Shown here piece by piece: positions 23,745 to 36,300 of a stretch of 64,000 nucleotides of DNA. The notes under the pieces are model-generated. The model had not been told where the DNA came from and made no database searches. It saw only the letters and a program-made list of their open reading frames with translations. This stretch comes from Helianthus annuus. Lineage: Eukaryota; Streptophyta; Magnoliopsida; Asterales; Asteraceae. The DNA lies in contig NC_035438.2 of NCBI RefSeq assembly GCF_002127325.2, forward strand, positions 92,724,448 to 92,788,447, in the 5' to 3' direction. Numbering within the stretch: the first letter of the stretch is position 1; the number at the start of each line of letters is the position of its first letter. The translations under genes and the position numbers were made by a program.

Positions 23745-26700
23745 ATGTCGTCATCATCAAGGCCTCGTCAACGTCTTACTCGTCGGGAGAAGAGAGATCG
23801 TCGTTTTGCTGCTATCCTCTCTAAAACAGTAGCAAAGGCTGTGAGTGAAGTATTCGAGAACGCAAGCAAGTCATCTGAGGAATCCCGAACCCTCACGCCC
23901 AAAGACTCCAACAAAGCTACTTTTAGCTTCAAACAATTCAAGGCATGTGGGCCAAAAGAGTTTACCGGTGAAGATGGCCCTACGGCTCTGTTTCATTGGT
24001 TTGACTCTGTGGAAGTTACCCTTCGCCAAAGCGGATGCCCAGATCATCTCCGTACTCTCAATGCTACCGGTGTCTTCCAGTCGCGGGCTTTGGACTGGTG
24101 GACCGCAGAAAGGAACAAGCGCGGGAACGACGCTGCATACGAGCTGACATGGAAGGAGTTGAAATCGATCATGATGGACGAATTCTGTCCTCCCCACGAA
24201 CGCCAAAAGTTGGAGGATGAGTTCTGGAGTATCAAGCAGAAGGAGGGCGACAACGCTGGTCTCACTGCCCGTTTCAAGCAGCTGAGCATTATCTGTCCAG
24301 ACCAGGTCAAGACTTCTGACATGACCATCAAGAAATACATCCGTGCTCTTCCGGATTGTGTCGCAGATTTTGTTCACGCCGCCAAACCCGCAACGATCGA
24401 GGAAACCTACCTACTCGCCGCTGAGATTAACGACAAGCGAGTTAAGGCTGGTGTCTGGGATAAGCCAAACAAGTCTCTGCATCAAGTCACCACAGCATCA
24501 ACCGACAACCCTACTGCTCAAGCCTCCAAGTCCTCAAGGAGAAGAAAGAAGAAGAGTTGCGCTGCTGCAACCAATGCTACCCCACTTCAGTCAGTACCGC
24601 CACAACAACAACAACCACAGCGCACTGCGCCAGTGATCAATGCGCCGCCAGCAAAGCGTGCGTACACCGGCCCCCACCCACTCTGTGCTACATGTTCTTA
24701 CCATCACCCGGTGGGTGTGGCCTGCCGATTCTGCGCTCACTGTAACGTCTACGGGCATTTCACTGCGAGTTGTCGCTATGGTCCCCGTCAAGCTCAAGCT
24801 CAAGCTGCTGTTAACCAGGCTCTACTCCCTGCTCCTCAAGCTCCTCAAGCTCCTCAAGCTGCACAGGCCCCAACAAACAATGTTCGGACCTGCTTTGCAT
24901 GTGGTGACCCTAACCACTTCGCAAACCGGTGCCCGAACAGGGTGGTGAAACAAGAAGCTCAACAACCCCAGCAACAACAACAACAGCCTCAGCAACAAGC
25001 CGCTCACGCCAGAACTTTCAACATCAACGCACGCCAGGCTCAAGCTGACAACAACGTGGTCAATGGTACGTTCCTTGTGAATGGTATATATGCATCATGT
25101 TTGTTTGATACTGGAGCCGATAACTGCTTTGTGTCATTTGAATTTGAGAAGCTTCTTAGACGTAAGCGCTCTTATCTTTCGACACCCTTCGAAGTAGAAG
25201 TCGCTACCGGAAGAACCATTGCTGTCAATTCTGTGCTCCGTGATTGTACTCTCAAGCTCAACAATCATATATTCCCGATTAATCTCATTCCAATGCAACT
25301 CGGGAGTTTCGATGTCATAGTAGGCATGGACTTTCTTCGTGAAAACCATGCTGAAGTTGTGTGTGCTGATAAGATGATTCGTTTTGTGCTAGCTAGTGGT
25401 GATGTTCTATGTGTTTATGGTGAAACTACTGCGAAAGATCTCAAGCTCATGTCCTGTCTTCAAGCTCGCAAATATCTCCGCAAGGAATATCGAGCCTTCT
25501 TGGCCAACATTGTTGTAGCAGAGACGGACAAGAAAAAGAAAATTGAAGTCAATGATGTTCCTGTTGTCCGAGAATTTCCTCAGGTGTTCCCTGATGATCT
25601 TCCTGGATTACCTCCAAGTCGTGATATCGACTTTCGAATCGACCTTATTCCAGGAGCCAACCCGGTAGCCAAAGCTCCGTATCGACTCGCTCCATCTGAG
25701 ATGCGAGAACTCTCGAACCAACTCCAAGAGTTACTTGAAAAAGGCTTCATTCGCCCGAGCACTTCTCCATGGGGCGCGCCAGTCCTTTTTGTCAAGAAGA
25801 AGGACGGGTCGTTCCGGATGTGCATCGATTACCGGGAATTGAACAAGCTGACCATCAAGAACCGATACCCCTTACCAAGAATCGATGACCTGTTTGACCA
25901 ATTACAAGGTGCTCAGTGTTTCTCCAAGATTGATCTACGTTCAGGCTACCATCAGTTGCGGATTCAAGAGGAAGACATCCCCAAAACCGCTTTTCGAACC
26001 CGATACGGCCACTACGAATTTGTTGTCATGCCTTTTGGTTTGACCAACGCACCCGCGGTCTTTATGGATCTGATGAATCGCGTGTGTAAACCATTCTTAG
26101 ACCGTTTTGTCATTGTATTTATCGACGATGTCCTGATTTATTCCAGATCGAGGGCCGAACATGCGCAGCATTTGCGATTGGTTCTCGAGTTGCTTCAGGG
26201 AAACCAACTCTACGCCAAATTCTCCAAGTGTGAGTTCTGGTTGGAGGAGGTTCAGTTTCTGGGTCACATTGTGAATAGTCGGGGTATACACGTTGATCCT
26301 GCAAAGATTGAGGCAGTCAAGGGATGGGTTACGCCAAGGAATCCGTCAGAAGTTCGCTCTTTTCTCGGATTAGCTGGTTACTATCGGAGATTCATCGAAG
26401 GATTCTCAAGGATTGCTGTACCGCTTACCGCCCTTACTCACAAAGACAAGCCTTTTGTGTGGGGAACCGCACAGGAGACTGCTTTCCAAACCCTCAAACA
26501 CATGCTGTGCCATGCACCAGTTCTTACACTGCCGGACGGGAGCGATGACTTCGTGGTCTATTGTGATGCTTCAAACCTTGGACTAGGCTGTGTTCTCATG
26601 CAACGAGACAAGGTTATAGCTTACGCATCCCGACAGCTCAAAATCCACGAGAAGAACTATACAACCCATGACCTCGAGCTAGGCGCAGTTGTCTTTGCCT

Positions 26701-28367
26701 TAAAGATTTGGCGACACTACCTGTATGGTACAAAGTGTACGATCTTCACCGATCACAAGAGCCTACAACATATCTTTAACCAGAGGGAACTCAATATGCG
26801 TCAACGCCGATGGGTAGAACTTCTCAACGACTACGACTGTGAGATCCGTTATCACCCAGGCAAGGCGAATGTAGTTGCAGACGCCCTCAGCAGAAAGAAT
26901 TACGTGATAGGTGTTCGAAACATCCAGGCTCAGTATAACCTCGAAGCTCTCATCCGCGAAGCACAACACGCTTGCTTTAACGAGCGTACGTTAAAGAAAG
27001 AGCGAATCTATCACGATGGAACTCAGCTTGTGAGCAAAGCCAACGGAATATTCTATTATCTGGACCGAATCTGGGTTCCGAGGAGGACAGATTTGCGAAA
27101 GATTATCATGAACGAAGCCCACAAATCCCGATATTCCATTCATCCCGGTGCGGACAAAATGTACCAAGACCTTCGCTACAAGTACTGGTGGCCTGGGATG
27201 AAAAGGGATATTGCTCTATATGTTGGTAGCTGTTTAACTTGTGCAAGAGTCAAGGCTGAACACCAAAGACCCTCAGGCTTACTCGAACAACCGCCGATAC
27301 CCGTATGGAAGTGGGAAAGTATAGCTATGGATTTCATAACTAAGCTTCCGACCACGCCATCAGGTCACGACAGTATTTGGGTTATAGTCGACCGTCTAAC
27401 CAAATCAGCCCACTTTCTGCCAATACGAGAAGACTATAAGGTGGCCAAACTAGCCCAAATCTACACCGACGAGATCATTAAGAATCATGGTACGCCTCGA
27501 GACATCATTTCGGATCGCGATGCTCGGTTTACATCGAGATTGTGGGAAACTTTTCAAGCAGCTCTAGGTACGACGCTGAATTTGAGTACCGCATTCCACC
27601 CGCAAACCGACGGGCAGACTGAAAGAACGATTCGTACTATTGAAGACATGCTCCGTGCGTGTGTTATTGATTTTGGTGGTAGTTGGAGCAAACACCTACC
27701 GTTGGTCGAATTTTCGTACAATAATAGCTATCACTCCAGCATCGAAATGGCACCTTTCGAAGCCCTGTATGGTAGGAGATGTCGCTCGCCTATTGTATGG
27801 CACGAGGTCGGTCATTCACAATTGACTGGGCCCGAGATTCTACAAGAAACGACTGACAAGATCCACCAAATAAGGGAAAATTTGGTAAAGGCCCGGGATA
27901 GACAAAAGATGTACGCCGATAAACGACGCAGGCCCCGCAAATTTGCAGTTGGCGACTACGTGCTCCTAAAGGTATCGCCTTGGAAGGGAGTAGTTCGATT
28001 CGGCAAGAGAGGGAAACTTGCGCCACGATTTGTTGGACCTTTTAAGATTCTGGAAAGGATCGGTAAAGTTGCCTACAAACTCGAATTACCGGAGGAACTC
28101 AGCAATGTCCACCCGACTTTCCATATTTCAAACCTTCGAAAATGCGTAGCCGACCACGACTCTATAATACCACTCGACGATCTTCAGGTCAATGAGACTC
28201 TACACTTCGTGGAAAAGCCTGTCGAAATCATGGACCGACAGACCAAGCAACTCAGACGCTCTCGCATTCCTATTGTAAAAGTACGATGGGAAGGCAAACG
28301 AGGCGCGGAGTTCACTTGGGAACTCGAAAGTGACATGAAGGCCAAGTACCCGCAGTTATTCAGGTAG
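23745..28367 (+). CDS. Element D gag-pol polyprotein, 1540 aa, intact
   Basis: The ATG at 23745 is the first in this frame; upstream ATGs at 23721 and 23727 are in another frame. Order: basic N-terminus; Retrotrans_gag core about residues 70-235 ([36 protein letters not shown]); zinc-binding region ([31 protein letters not shown]); aspartic protease DTGA at 455; RT with [14 protein letters not shown] and the catalytic FIDDVLIYS near 790; RNase H ([34 protein letters not shown]); integrase HHCC zinc domain, then D near 1196, D near 1257 and E near 1292 ([22 protein letters not shown]); C-terminal chromodomain-like tail ([27 protein letters not shown]). No frameshift, stop or lost catalytic residue is seen. 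It acts in virus-like particles to copy and insert the element. The Tekay/Del assignment comes from the tail and motif style. Confidence 0.97.
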   Translation: MSSSSRPRQRLTRREKRDRRFAAILSKTVAKAVSEVFENASKSSEESRTLTPKDSNKATFSFKQFKACGPKEFTGEDGPTALFHWFDSVEVTLRQSGCPDHLRTLNATGVFQSRALDWWTAERNKRGNDAAYELTWKELKSIMMDEFCPPHERQKLEDEFWSIKQKEGDNAGLTARFKQLSIICPDQVKTSDMTIKKYIRALPDCVADFVHAAKPATIEETYLLAAEINDKRVKAGVWDKPNKSLHQVTTASTDNPTAQASKSSRRRKKKSCAAATNATPLQSVPPQQQQPQRTAPVINAPPAKRAYTGPHPLCATCSYHHPVGVACRFCAHCNVYGHFTASCRYGPRQAQAQAAVNQALLPAPQAPQAPQAAQAPTNNVRTCFACGDPNHFANRCPNRVVKQEAQQPQQQQQQPQQQAAHARTFNINARQAQADNNVVNGTFLVNGIYASCLFDTGADNCFVSFEFEKLLRRKRSYLSTPFEVEVATGRTIAVNSVLRDCTLKLNNHIFPINLIPMQLGSFDVIVGMDFLRENHAEVVCADKMIRFVLASGDVLCVYGETTAKDLKLMSCLQARKYLRKEYRAFLANIVVAETDKKKKIEVNDVPVVREFPQVFPDDLPGLPPSRDIDFRIDLIPGANPVAKAPYRLAPSEMRELSNQLQELLEKGFIRPSTSPWGAPVLFVKKKDGSFRMCIDYRELNKLTIKNRYPLPRIDDLFDQLQGAQCFSKIDLRSGYHQLRIQEEDIPKTAFRTRYGHYEFVVMPFGLTNAPAVFMDLMNRVCKPFLDRFVIVFIDDVLIYSRSRAEHAQHLRLVLELLQGNQLYAKFSKCEFWLEEVQFLGHIVNSRGIHVDPAKIEAVKGWVTPRNPSEVRSFLGLAGYYRRFIEGFSRIAVPLTALTHKDKPFVWGTAQETAFQTLKHMLCHAPVLTLPDGSDDFVVYCDASNLGLGCVLMQRDKVIAYASRQLKIHEKNYTTHDLELGAVVFALKIWRHYLYGTKCTIFTDHKSLQHIFNQRELNMRQRRWVELLNDYDCEIRYHPGKANVVADALSRKNYVIGVRNIQAQYNLEALIREAQHACFNERTLKKERIYHDGTQLVSKANGIFYYLDRIWVPRRTDLRKIIMNEAHKSRYSIHPGADKMYQDLRYKYWWPGMKRDIALYVGSCLTCARVKAEHQRPSGLLEQPPIPVWKWESIAMDFITKLPTTPSGHDSIWVIVDRLTKSAHFLPIREDYKVAKLAQIYTDEIIKNHGTPRDIISDRDARFTSRLWETFQAALGTTLNLSTAFHPQTDGQTERTIRTIEDMLRACVIDFGGSWSKHLPLVEFSYNNSYHSSIEMAPFEALYGRRCRSPIVWHEVGHSQLTGPEILQETTDKIHQIRENLVKARDRQKMYADKRRRPRKFAVGDYVLLKVSPWKGVVRFGKRGKLAPRFVGPFKILERIGKVAYKLELPEELSNVHPTFHISNLRKCVADHDSIIPLDDLQVNETLHFVEKPVEIMDRQTKQLRRSRIPIVKVRWEGKRGAEFTWELESDMKAKYPQLFR

Positions 28368-28419
28368 ATCTGAAGCATCAAATAGGTAAAATCACACGGC
28401 GATGTACGGTTCTCGGCCT

Positions 28420-28454
28420 AATTTCGGGACGAAATTCCCTAAAGGAGGGGAGAC
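28420..28454 (+). other. Element D polypurine tract and upstream hairpin
   Basis: AATTTCG-GGA-CGAAATT at 28420-28436, then AAAGGAGGGGAGAC ending next to the 3' LTR. Confidence 0.95.
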
Positions 28455-31292
28455 TGTAACACCCCGTGTTTTCCAAAGTCAAAGTCAAGATCAAGTGTTG
28501 ACTGTTATTGGAATTAAAGATTAATAAAGATTAATTTCATTTTAGTTTCATTTTGATTTTCGTATTATTTGGAGTAAGTGTTGTATAATTAAACCAAATC
28601 GACCGATAATCGAACTGTGAATCAACGACCGATTGTGTGTGATAGGAAGTAACAACGCAATAAAGCTAGTCAATCAATAATCAAGCTAATCAAATCAATC
28701 ATCAAACTCAAGTGTGGGGATTTTAGTACTTTTTATACGTGTGTGTGTGTGCCTTATGTGTTATTTGTGCATGTTTACTTTTATGTTAAAGTGTGTGGTG
28801 AATCAATCAAATCAATCAAGACTCGAAGGTGAATCAAACTCAATCGAGACCGACTTTGGAAACAAGTTGTAAGGATGCTTGTATGTTAGATATAGTAGTT
28901 AGGACTAAAAGTAATTTGATTAGGAATTCTATCATTCTCAAATTATCGTTCATCGAACTCGAAATATCGAAAATCGTCGCGAAACACTCAAAATCAGGCA
29001 AGCCGTTCGAACAGGGCAACCTGATCGAACAGGCTAGCCGATCGAACAGGGCAACCTGATCGAACAGGCTAGCCGATCGAACAGGACTGTTCGATCGGAC
29101 AGCTGCTCGATCAGGAATGCTGCTCGATCAGCTGACCTTTCCTCTTTTGGAAGCCTATAAATAGGGCTGTCCTTGTCAAGCTTTCCACTTTTGGAAAAGC
29201 TCTGACCGACCAGCCACTTTTTCTCACTAAATCCAAGATTTCTCTCAAACCGGTAAGTATTTCACTCCAATCTCTGTACGTTTTTGTTCATTAATCGATT
29301 CTCCATCTTTCTATCTTTCAAAATCCGATTTTCATCCATGAAATCACCAAGATCTAGGTGTTCTTGAGTGATGTCATCATGGTGTTCTTGGTGTTCATCA
29401 AGAACTTCATGTTCTTGACTTCATTCAACCATGAATAAGCTAGATCTGACCGATTTCTACATCAATAACCTAAAATCTTCCATAGATCTTAACATTTCAC
29501 GGTGGAAAAGGATTGGAAGATGGGTTTTCATCTATCTTTCAACTCTTTTACACTCAAGAAGGTGAAAACGAGACTTGAACCGATTTACAAATCAACCTAA
29601 ACAAACACATGGTTCAAGATTCGAGTTCTACCAAGAGATATACCGATTCCGGGTTAAACTTAAACTTGGGTTCCAAACCGTCTCTGACCGAGTCTGGGTG
29701 ATTCCTGCTCAAGTCAGTAGGCTAAATAGGGACTTCAGTTTTGTGATTCAACTCGTAGTCAAAATATCTCTAAAACACCAACAAACAACGGGAATAACCA
29801 AGTGTTAGGTGATAAGTTAACCAAATCGAGAAGCTGGCCGAACGGCTAGGCTGTTCGATCGAACAGCCCAACCGAACGACTATGCCAGCCGATCGACTAG
29901 GCTAACCGATCGACCAGCACTTAGACTCACCAACTCACAAAGTGTAGTATTGACGAGGTACTGTTCGATCGGCTACGCCATTCGATTGTAATCATTACTG
30001 CTCGGATCATGAGATACTATACTTTAAAAACACTTAGACTTTTCAAAGCATTGGAATGTCACCCGATCGAACATACCAACCGATCGAGTGACATACTTGA
30101 AAGCAGCAAAGTGCTAACCGATCGGTTGGGGTAACCGGTCGAACAGCAGTTCGATCGACCAACTTGAAAGGTAGTACAAACCATCATACACAAACACATC
30201 CTTCACATCAAAGGAAGAAACAATCCACTTGAAGGAACCAGCCGATCGAGCCAGCCAGCCGATCGAATGGATATTCGAACGGACTTTCAAACCAATCGAA
30301 CAGCCCACTCGATCGAACTGCTGTCCGATCGATTGGCCTATCCGATCCAGTTTCCCTTTGTTTACTTTTTCCGCGTTACTCATCGTTGTGTTATCGAACT
30401 ATTCAGGCTAACCTATTCTCAGTGCTCCCTTCAATCCACAATCAATCACTGTGAGTATACTCGATCCCTTTTTGCTTTTAGCACTTTTGGGTGTTACATA
30501 CGTAAACTATCAAAATCACAATCAACACAACTATTTGAACGCTAACCTATTTGCATGTATTACTTGTCTAAATGATTGCTGTTTATTATGTTTACACGTG
30601 GAGTGCTATCTACCTGCTTTAGCAACATAGTACTATAGTTTGGACTCAGCACCCGTTCACACGGGGGTTGCTAAGGACAATTACTTGCATGGATTACGGT
30701 GGTAATCATGCATTGCGAACTGTCTCGGACAGTCAACCCGAAGTCGTTGGTATCGATGGTCCCATGTTGATAATTTACGTGCATCGTTTGCCCTTGTGTA
30801 CGTGCTTGGTTATGCGTAAACTATCCGAACTTTATATGCTATATCAAACTTGTGTACTCACCTTTACATTATATGTATTGACTTTTATTTTAACGTATGT
30901 GACAGGTGTTTAAGCTACTAGCGTGCTAGGGAAGCGAGACAATAATAAACTTCTAGGAGTCTGTGTCCGTAGGACGGTGTCCACGTACCTGTTCCAGGGC
31001 CATGATTATCTGTAGATCTTGCACTGGCACTTGTAGTCAGTAAGATCCACAGTAGTCGTCTAGAGGTCTTAAAACAATATTTACATTTGGTCTGTAATAA
31101 TTAAGTATCCGAGTGGTCGGAACAGTTCCCATATTGTTTAGTTGCTTTCTATGATAACTGGTTATTGTTTGGGACACGGTATGGGACGTGTTATATAACT
31201 GAATTGTATGATAGTTGTTGTGGAAACTTCTGAACAATCTGTTTCGCTCAGTGCCGCGCCCCGATGATTCCGCCATCGGTTGGGGTGTGACA
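28455..31292 (+). repeat. Element D 3' LTR (2838 bp)
   Basis: Same length and apparently the same sequence as 19826-22663. The small ORFs in both copies translate identically. Confidence 0.97.
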
Positions 31293-31297
31293 ACTAG
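31293..31297. repeat. Target site duplication of element D, right copy (ACTAG)
   Basis: Follows TGTGACA of the right LTR; element C sequence continues from here. Confidence 0.95.
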
Positions 31298-32391
31298 GTG
31301 ATAGTTTAAGTGCCGGAAAGTGCCTAACACCCACTCAAAGTGCTGAATTCAGCACATTTCAGCAAAATTCAGCATTTTAGTAAACTAGTAACATGCAAAA
31401 ATATGGCAAAATGGTCCTGAATGCTTTCCTAAGTGTCGGGAATTAAAAGTGTCACAAAAGGGTACTTAAAGGACACTAAACGGTAAAGTTTGACGCTTTA
31501 ACGAACCGGTGTCTAATCGAACAACCGGACATTACTCGAAACACCAAAATATTGCTAAAAACATTGTTTTATTATTTCTGAGCTAGTTATGATCCCCGAA
31601 CACCTTAACACACTATATAATACACCATACACTTAGACACTAACTGATACCCTTTAACCTAACACTAACAACTAATTAACCTAACTATGATCCAAACTTG
31701 CACTTAGAACCCCTCCCCCTTATATTTTCAGTTACTAAGAAGTGGCCCCACTCCCAAATCTTCTCTTTATTCCCTAGATCACATTTGATCTTGCTTAGAT
31801 TTGTGAAAGATCATGCTGGTACTTCTAGAGACATTAGAACCATTGGACAAAATCATTAAGTGGTTATAAGTAGAACATAAGCTCACTTCATCTTCTTCAC
31901 ACCACCACCCGCCTACTCTCTCCCTCCCTCTCGGCCGTGTACCCCCACCACCACCACCATCACTTTCAATTCAATCCAATCTATTCCAAGCTCATCTCAA
32001 GGTGTTAGAAGGTGTTTAAGGAAGCCCGGTACTCTTGGATCTTGAAGGACCTCCATCAATTGCTTTTATCCACCATCTTTGTTACCTTCATCTTCAAAGG
32101 TTCACCCCTAGCCATAGAGCTTGTAATCACAAGAACACTAAAAGAACATAATCTTGAATCTTGAACATAAGCTTAACATATAATGAAATAGTGATGAAAC
32201 TATGTTGTTTAGTGTATGAATGGCATTTGCTCGTTATTTATTTGAGATTATGATGTTGATCATCATAAGGAGCTTGCTAGATTGTGATTAAACACATGAT
32301 CTAGCAAGTTAGAGGATGATTATGTGTTAAAACAAAATGATCATCCTCATGTGTTAAGCATGAACTTGAATAATAAGATGATTTCTTGAAA

Positions 32392-32396
32392 AATAA
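32392..32396. repeat. Target site duplication of element E, left copy (AATAA)
   Basis: Equals 42999-43003. Confidence 0.92.
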
Positions 32397-32624
32397 TGTT
32401 GGTGTACTAAATGTCTGTTTACTGCGTCTTAATCGAGTCTTAGGTCTAGATAGGTTAGATTGGAGCATGGAAATGAAAATTGGATCTTAAAGTGTAATTC
32501 CACTCCAAATGACACTTGTGTCATTTGAGGCAAAATCAGGTCAAGATGTGATTCCACTCCTAGTGATATTAGGTGATTCCGCTCCAAATCGTTGCCTGAT
32601 GATTCCGCCCGAAATCACATGGGG

Positions 32625-32650
32625 TTCCGCTCGAACCATTTCGAGCGGAA
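32625..32650. repeat. 11-bp hairpin in element E LTR
   Basis: TTCCGCTCGAA (32625-32635) and TTCGAGCGGAA (32640-32650) with loop CCAT. One arm base has changed (CG to CA) in the 3' LTR. Confidence 0.93.
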
Positions 32651-32660
32651 TCAGCTGCCC

Positions 32661-32754
32661 TATATATATGTGTGTGTGATTTCGCTTCTAAAAACTGTTG
32701 GAGCGGAATTAGAGTCAAGGTGCTGCCAAAATTTTGTCAGAAATCATTGTAAGT
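32661..32754 (+). promoter_or_regulatory. Element E LTR promoter with downstream splice donor
   Basis: TATATATATG at 32661-32670 and GTAAGT at 32749-32754, 88 nt apart. The leader ends with GATTTTTCAG (acceptor-like, AG at 33386-33387), 11 nt before the gag ATG. Predicted leader intron 639 nt. Confidence 0.5.
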
Positions 32755-32888
32755 GACTCGGAAAGTGTTAATAGAAAGGAAATTAAGAGGATAAAGCTGT
32801 GTGACTTTATTTACTTTGATTCCGCCTCTGTATATGAAGATGAACTGCCTTATACTAACTGTTTAGGGTCACAACACGGTCCAACAAG

Positions 32889-32900
32889 TGGTATCAGAGC
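32889..32900 (+). other. Primer binding site of element E
   Basis: TGGTATCAGAGC two bases after the LTR end; initiator tRNA-Met type. Confidence 0.94.
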
Positions 32901-33398
32901 TTAGGACGAGGAGTTCATACCATAGCAGCTTGATTCTACCGGATTTTCTTATTTCTACTCTCTTCTTCTCATACTTTTCTGATTTGAACTAGTTCCAACG
33001 GTTGAAATGACCTGAATTTCGAGTATATTGTGTAAAACATAGTATTAACAAACCCTAGAAAGAATCAGGTTAAAATTCGGATTAAAAATGGTAAAAATGG
33101 CATAAAAACCTGATTCTGCTCGAAAAGATCTTCGCAGATTTCGCTCTAAAAAGTTAATTCCGCTCGAAAACACAATTGGTCATTTGGAGCGAAATAGCTG
33201 ATTTCGCTCGTAAAGACATAAAAGTCTGATTCCGCTCTTGAGATATCTTCTGATTCCGCTCGAAATCAGAATTTTTCTGATTTCGCTCGAAACTAACCAT
33301 CTGATTCCGCTCGAAAGCTGATTTCGCTCGAAATTTGCTGTTTTTCTAAATTTCGAAAAAATTTCTAAGTGTTTGCTGATTTTTCAGGTACGTTCAAG
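32901..33398 (+). repeat. Element E leader with dispersed GATTTCGCTCGAAA motifs
   Basis: Between about 33110 and 33340 the motif GATTYCGCTCGAAA or a close variant appears about nine times at irregular spacing. The same core is repeated in the LTR. No coding sequence. Confidence 0.85.
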
Positions 33399-36300
33399 AT
33401 GGATGATCTTTTCATGAACCCGTTTAGCGACATGTATGCTTTTGCTGGAAATTCCGGGGATGATACATCTTCAAGCAACACCAATGAGAACACGCAAAAT
33501 GCAAAGAAAAAGTTAACGGATGCCTTGGAGGTTGAAAGGGCTTTCGGAACTTACAACAAACCACCGAAGTTGATGGCTATCGAAGAATATAGTCGGTGGG
33601 CCAAGAAGTTTGAAGATTGGTTGAGGGCCTTTGCTTTTCTAAGCTGGAAGAGTCTAAAAAATGGATAAAATGATGGAGGCAAACGTGGCGAAAGCTTAAC
33701 TTCACCTGAGGAGATAGAATCGTTTGTTGCTGAGCAGAAATGTGTTGCGTTACTGTTTCAATCTATTCGAGAAGATATAATATCATTGATCGAATACTCT
33801 AGTGCTAAAGATCTCTGGGATAAGTTGAAAAACAAATGTGTAGGAAGTACAGAAATAATGAAAAACAAAAAGAAACTACTTATAAAAGAGTTTGACATGT
33901 TTGGATGTTTAAAGAACGAATCAGTTTGTAAAATGATTGAAAGGTTTGGGCACTTGAAGCTGGAACTGGCGAGTCATGGAATTTCCTATTCTCGAGAAGA
34001 GCTAGTCGACAAATTATTTGATGCTTTGCCAGATGAGATGGATTGGCAATGCTATGCCTTAATGCTGAAAAATACTATCAAGCCGCCAGAAGAGTTGACT
34101 GTAGATTTGCTGATTGAGAGACTCGAGAGTCACGAGTTGGAATTAAAGAAGACATACAAAGTAAATCACTCATCGTACCAGCAGAACTTGGATTTGTATT
34201 ATCCAAAGAGCATGATTCCAAAGAATACATCTCCCAAAATTGCATTTTCTGCTGAGAATTCAAATTCATCAAGCAAAGAGACTCAAAGCAGTGGATTTCA
34301 CAGTGGATCGTCGTCATCTGCAAACCATTCTGATTCAAAGAATTTATTTCAATGCAACATCGCTGTAGACTTAAAGAAATCTCAAAATTTCAGCGAGGAA
34401 TCTGCTAAACAACAGATGGTTTTCTTGCCATCGGTGTTAGAATCCTATGAAAGTCTTGTAGCAGGGAAGATTGGCAACACCAACTTGACGAAAGAAGATT
34501 ATGATCAGATAGATCCTGAGGAGATGGAACTGATCGACAAAAGGTGGTGTATGGCCAGTGCAGTTCGTCGTGCACAGCGTTTCATGGAGATAACCGGGAG
34601 GAAGTCTATTGGTGGACCTTCTACCAAGCTAGGCTTTTACAAGTCCAGGGTGACGTGCTTCAAGTGTAAGCAGAAAGGTCACTTTAAACGTGAATGCCGG
34701 AATGCGTATGCCGATGAGTCTGAGAACCCATTCAGAGAAGATTACTACAAGAAGGCGATTTATCATCAGAATAAATCAGAGCCGCCAAGATTGAAGCAGC
34801 TCGAGGAGAACAAAGAGAAGTCTAGAGCTCTTGCGGTGATTCATGACAATGAAGGTTACGACTGGAGCGAGTTGTTACCTGAAGAGGATGCGGTTGGATA
34901 TGCTTTCATGGCAAAAATTGAACCTATTCCTTGGAAAGATAACAGAAATGAAGAACAGAAGTATAATCACAGAAAGATGTTGGCCACAAACAGATTGATC
35001 AGAATAGCTGGTATCTTTTCTGAGGCAAAAAGAGCAAAGAGATGGGATCCAGACAGAGAATGTTATCTTGATCCATATGGAAACATTGTTGTTGACCATA
35101 ACACTCTTGATGTGGAAACCATAATCAAAGAGTTTAAAGATGAAGATGATTACTGGCAAAAGAAATGGCGGGGAAGCGGAGAAGAAGAGGAGAAAGAGAA
35201 GAAGGAGAAAGAAGAGAAAGAGAAGTCAAAGAAGGTTGATACTGGGATCATTGACACGACACAGAAGTTGAATGCTGAAAACTTGGGAAAGATGGCTGAC
35301 AAGATGCTGGAAGCTAAGGCGCTTGAGGTAGATTCTAAATCCATCTCTGAGTCTAAAGGCCAGGTCAGTTCAAACATGTCAAGGACTGAGTCAGGTAAGA
35401 AGGTCAATGGTGATGTTGACTACAAAAATTGCATCAAGGAATGCAAAGTTTGTAGCACAGTCACTTATCTCAACGGTAAGAAGGTTGAAGATCTGACTGC
35501 GAGAGGCAGAAAAGTTGAGGATCAAATTCTTGATCGTGATAAGATGGTTAAAGCTTCAACTAAATGGTTAAAAGAATTAACTAACAAAATTGAAAATGAT
35601 AAAAGTGACCATGAAAAGGTTAGAAAAGAAAATGAAAGGTTAGTTCTTGAAAATCGTCAGATCACTGAAAAATTTGAGAAGCTTAAGAGCACAATGAAAG
35701 ATAATGATGACAGAAACGGTAAAACATATAAAGAAAATGTTCAACTAACAACAGTGCTTTGGTTAAAAGAAGAATTAATCAACCAACAACTGGATGAAAT
35801 TGCTAAATTGAAACTTAAAGTTCAAGAAGCTGAAATTGAAAATGAGCGAATCCAGTTGAAGCTTAAGAGTTACAACTCCGCAAGCTTTGTTTTGCAACAC
35901 ATTGTTCCTAAACCCATCGGGAAAAACAAAGCAGGCGAAGATGTTTATTCTGATGGAACCGGGGTGGGTTTCATCAAGTTTCACCACCAGTTCTTGACAA
36001 TTATTCGAAAAAGCAATCTAGGTTGGTTGAAATTGAAGAAGAGAATGAAGTTAAGCTTCCTGATTCAATTGATGTTACATTTTCTTCTTCATCATCTGAT
36101 GATAGTGTTCAGACAGAGATTGTTAAAAGCACAGCTGAAAGTGTTTTGATGTCTGATTCAGCTGAAGATGATGGATGTTTCTTGGACAAATACATTCTGA
36201 AACAAAAGTCCAAAAACAACTTAAATGATGAACCTACTCTTGTCATGTACAAGATGTCGGGATCTGATAAGTTGTTTTCGGATTCTGAGTTTCCCATTGA

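Larger units (their letters stand above)
19826..31292 (+). mobile_element. Element D: complete, apparently recent Ty3/gypsy chromovirus (Tekay/Del-like)
   Basis: LTRs of equal length (2838 bp; 19826-22663 and 28455-31292) look identical wherever I compared them. The duplication ACTAG lies at 19821-19825 and 31293-31297. PBS, an open 1540-codon gag-pol and a PPT are all present. Equal LTRs and an unbroken ORF are the marks of a very recent insertion. It landed in the 5' LTR of element C. Confidence 0.97.
32397..32886 (+). repeat. Element E 5' LTR (490 bp)
   Basis: It carries repeated GATTCCGCTC motifs and a hairpin at 32625-32650. Most differences from the 3' LTR are CA or TG here where the other has CG, for example two CCACTCC for CCGCTCC. 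Confidence 0.97.

Noticed and set aside
23871..24377. 168-aa minus-strand ORF opposite element D gag
   Set aside because: Shadow of a confirmed gag frame; no recognisable motif.
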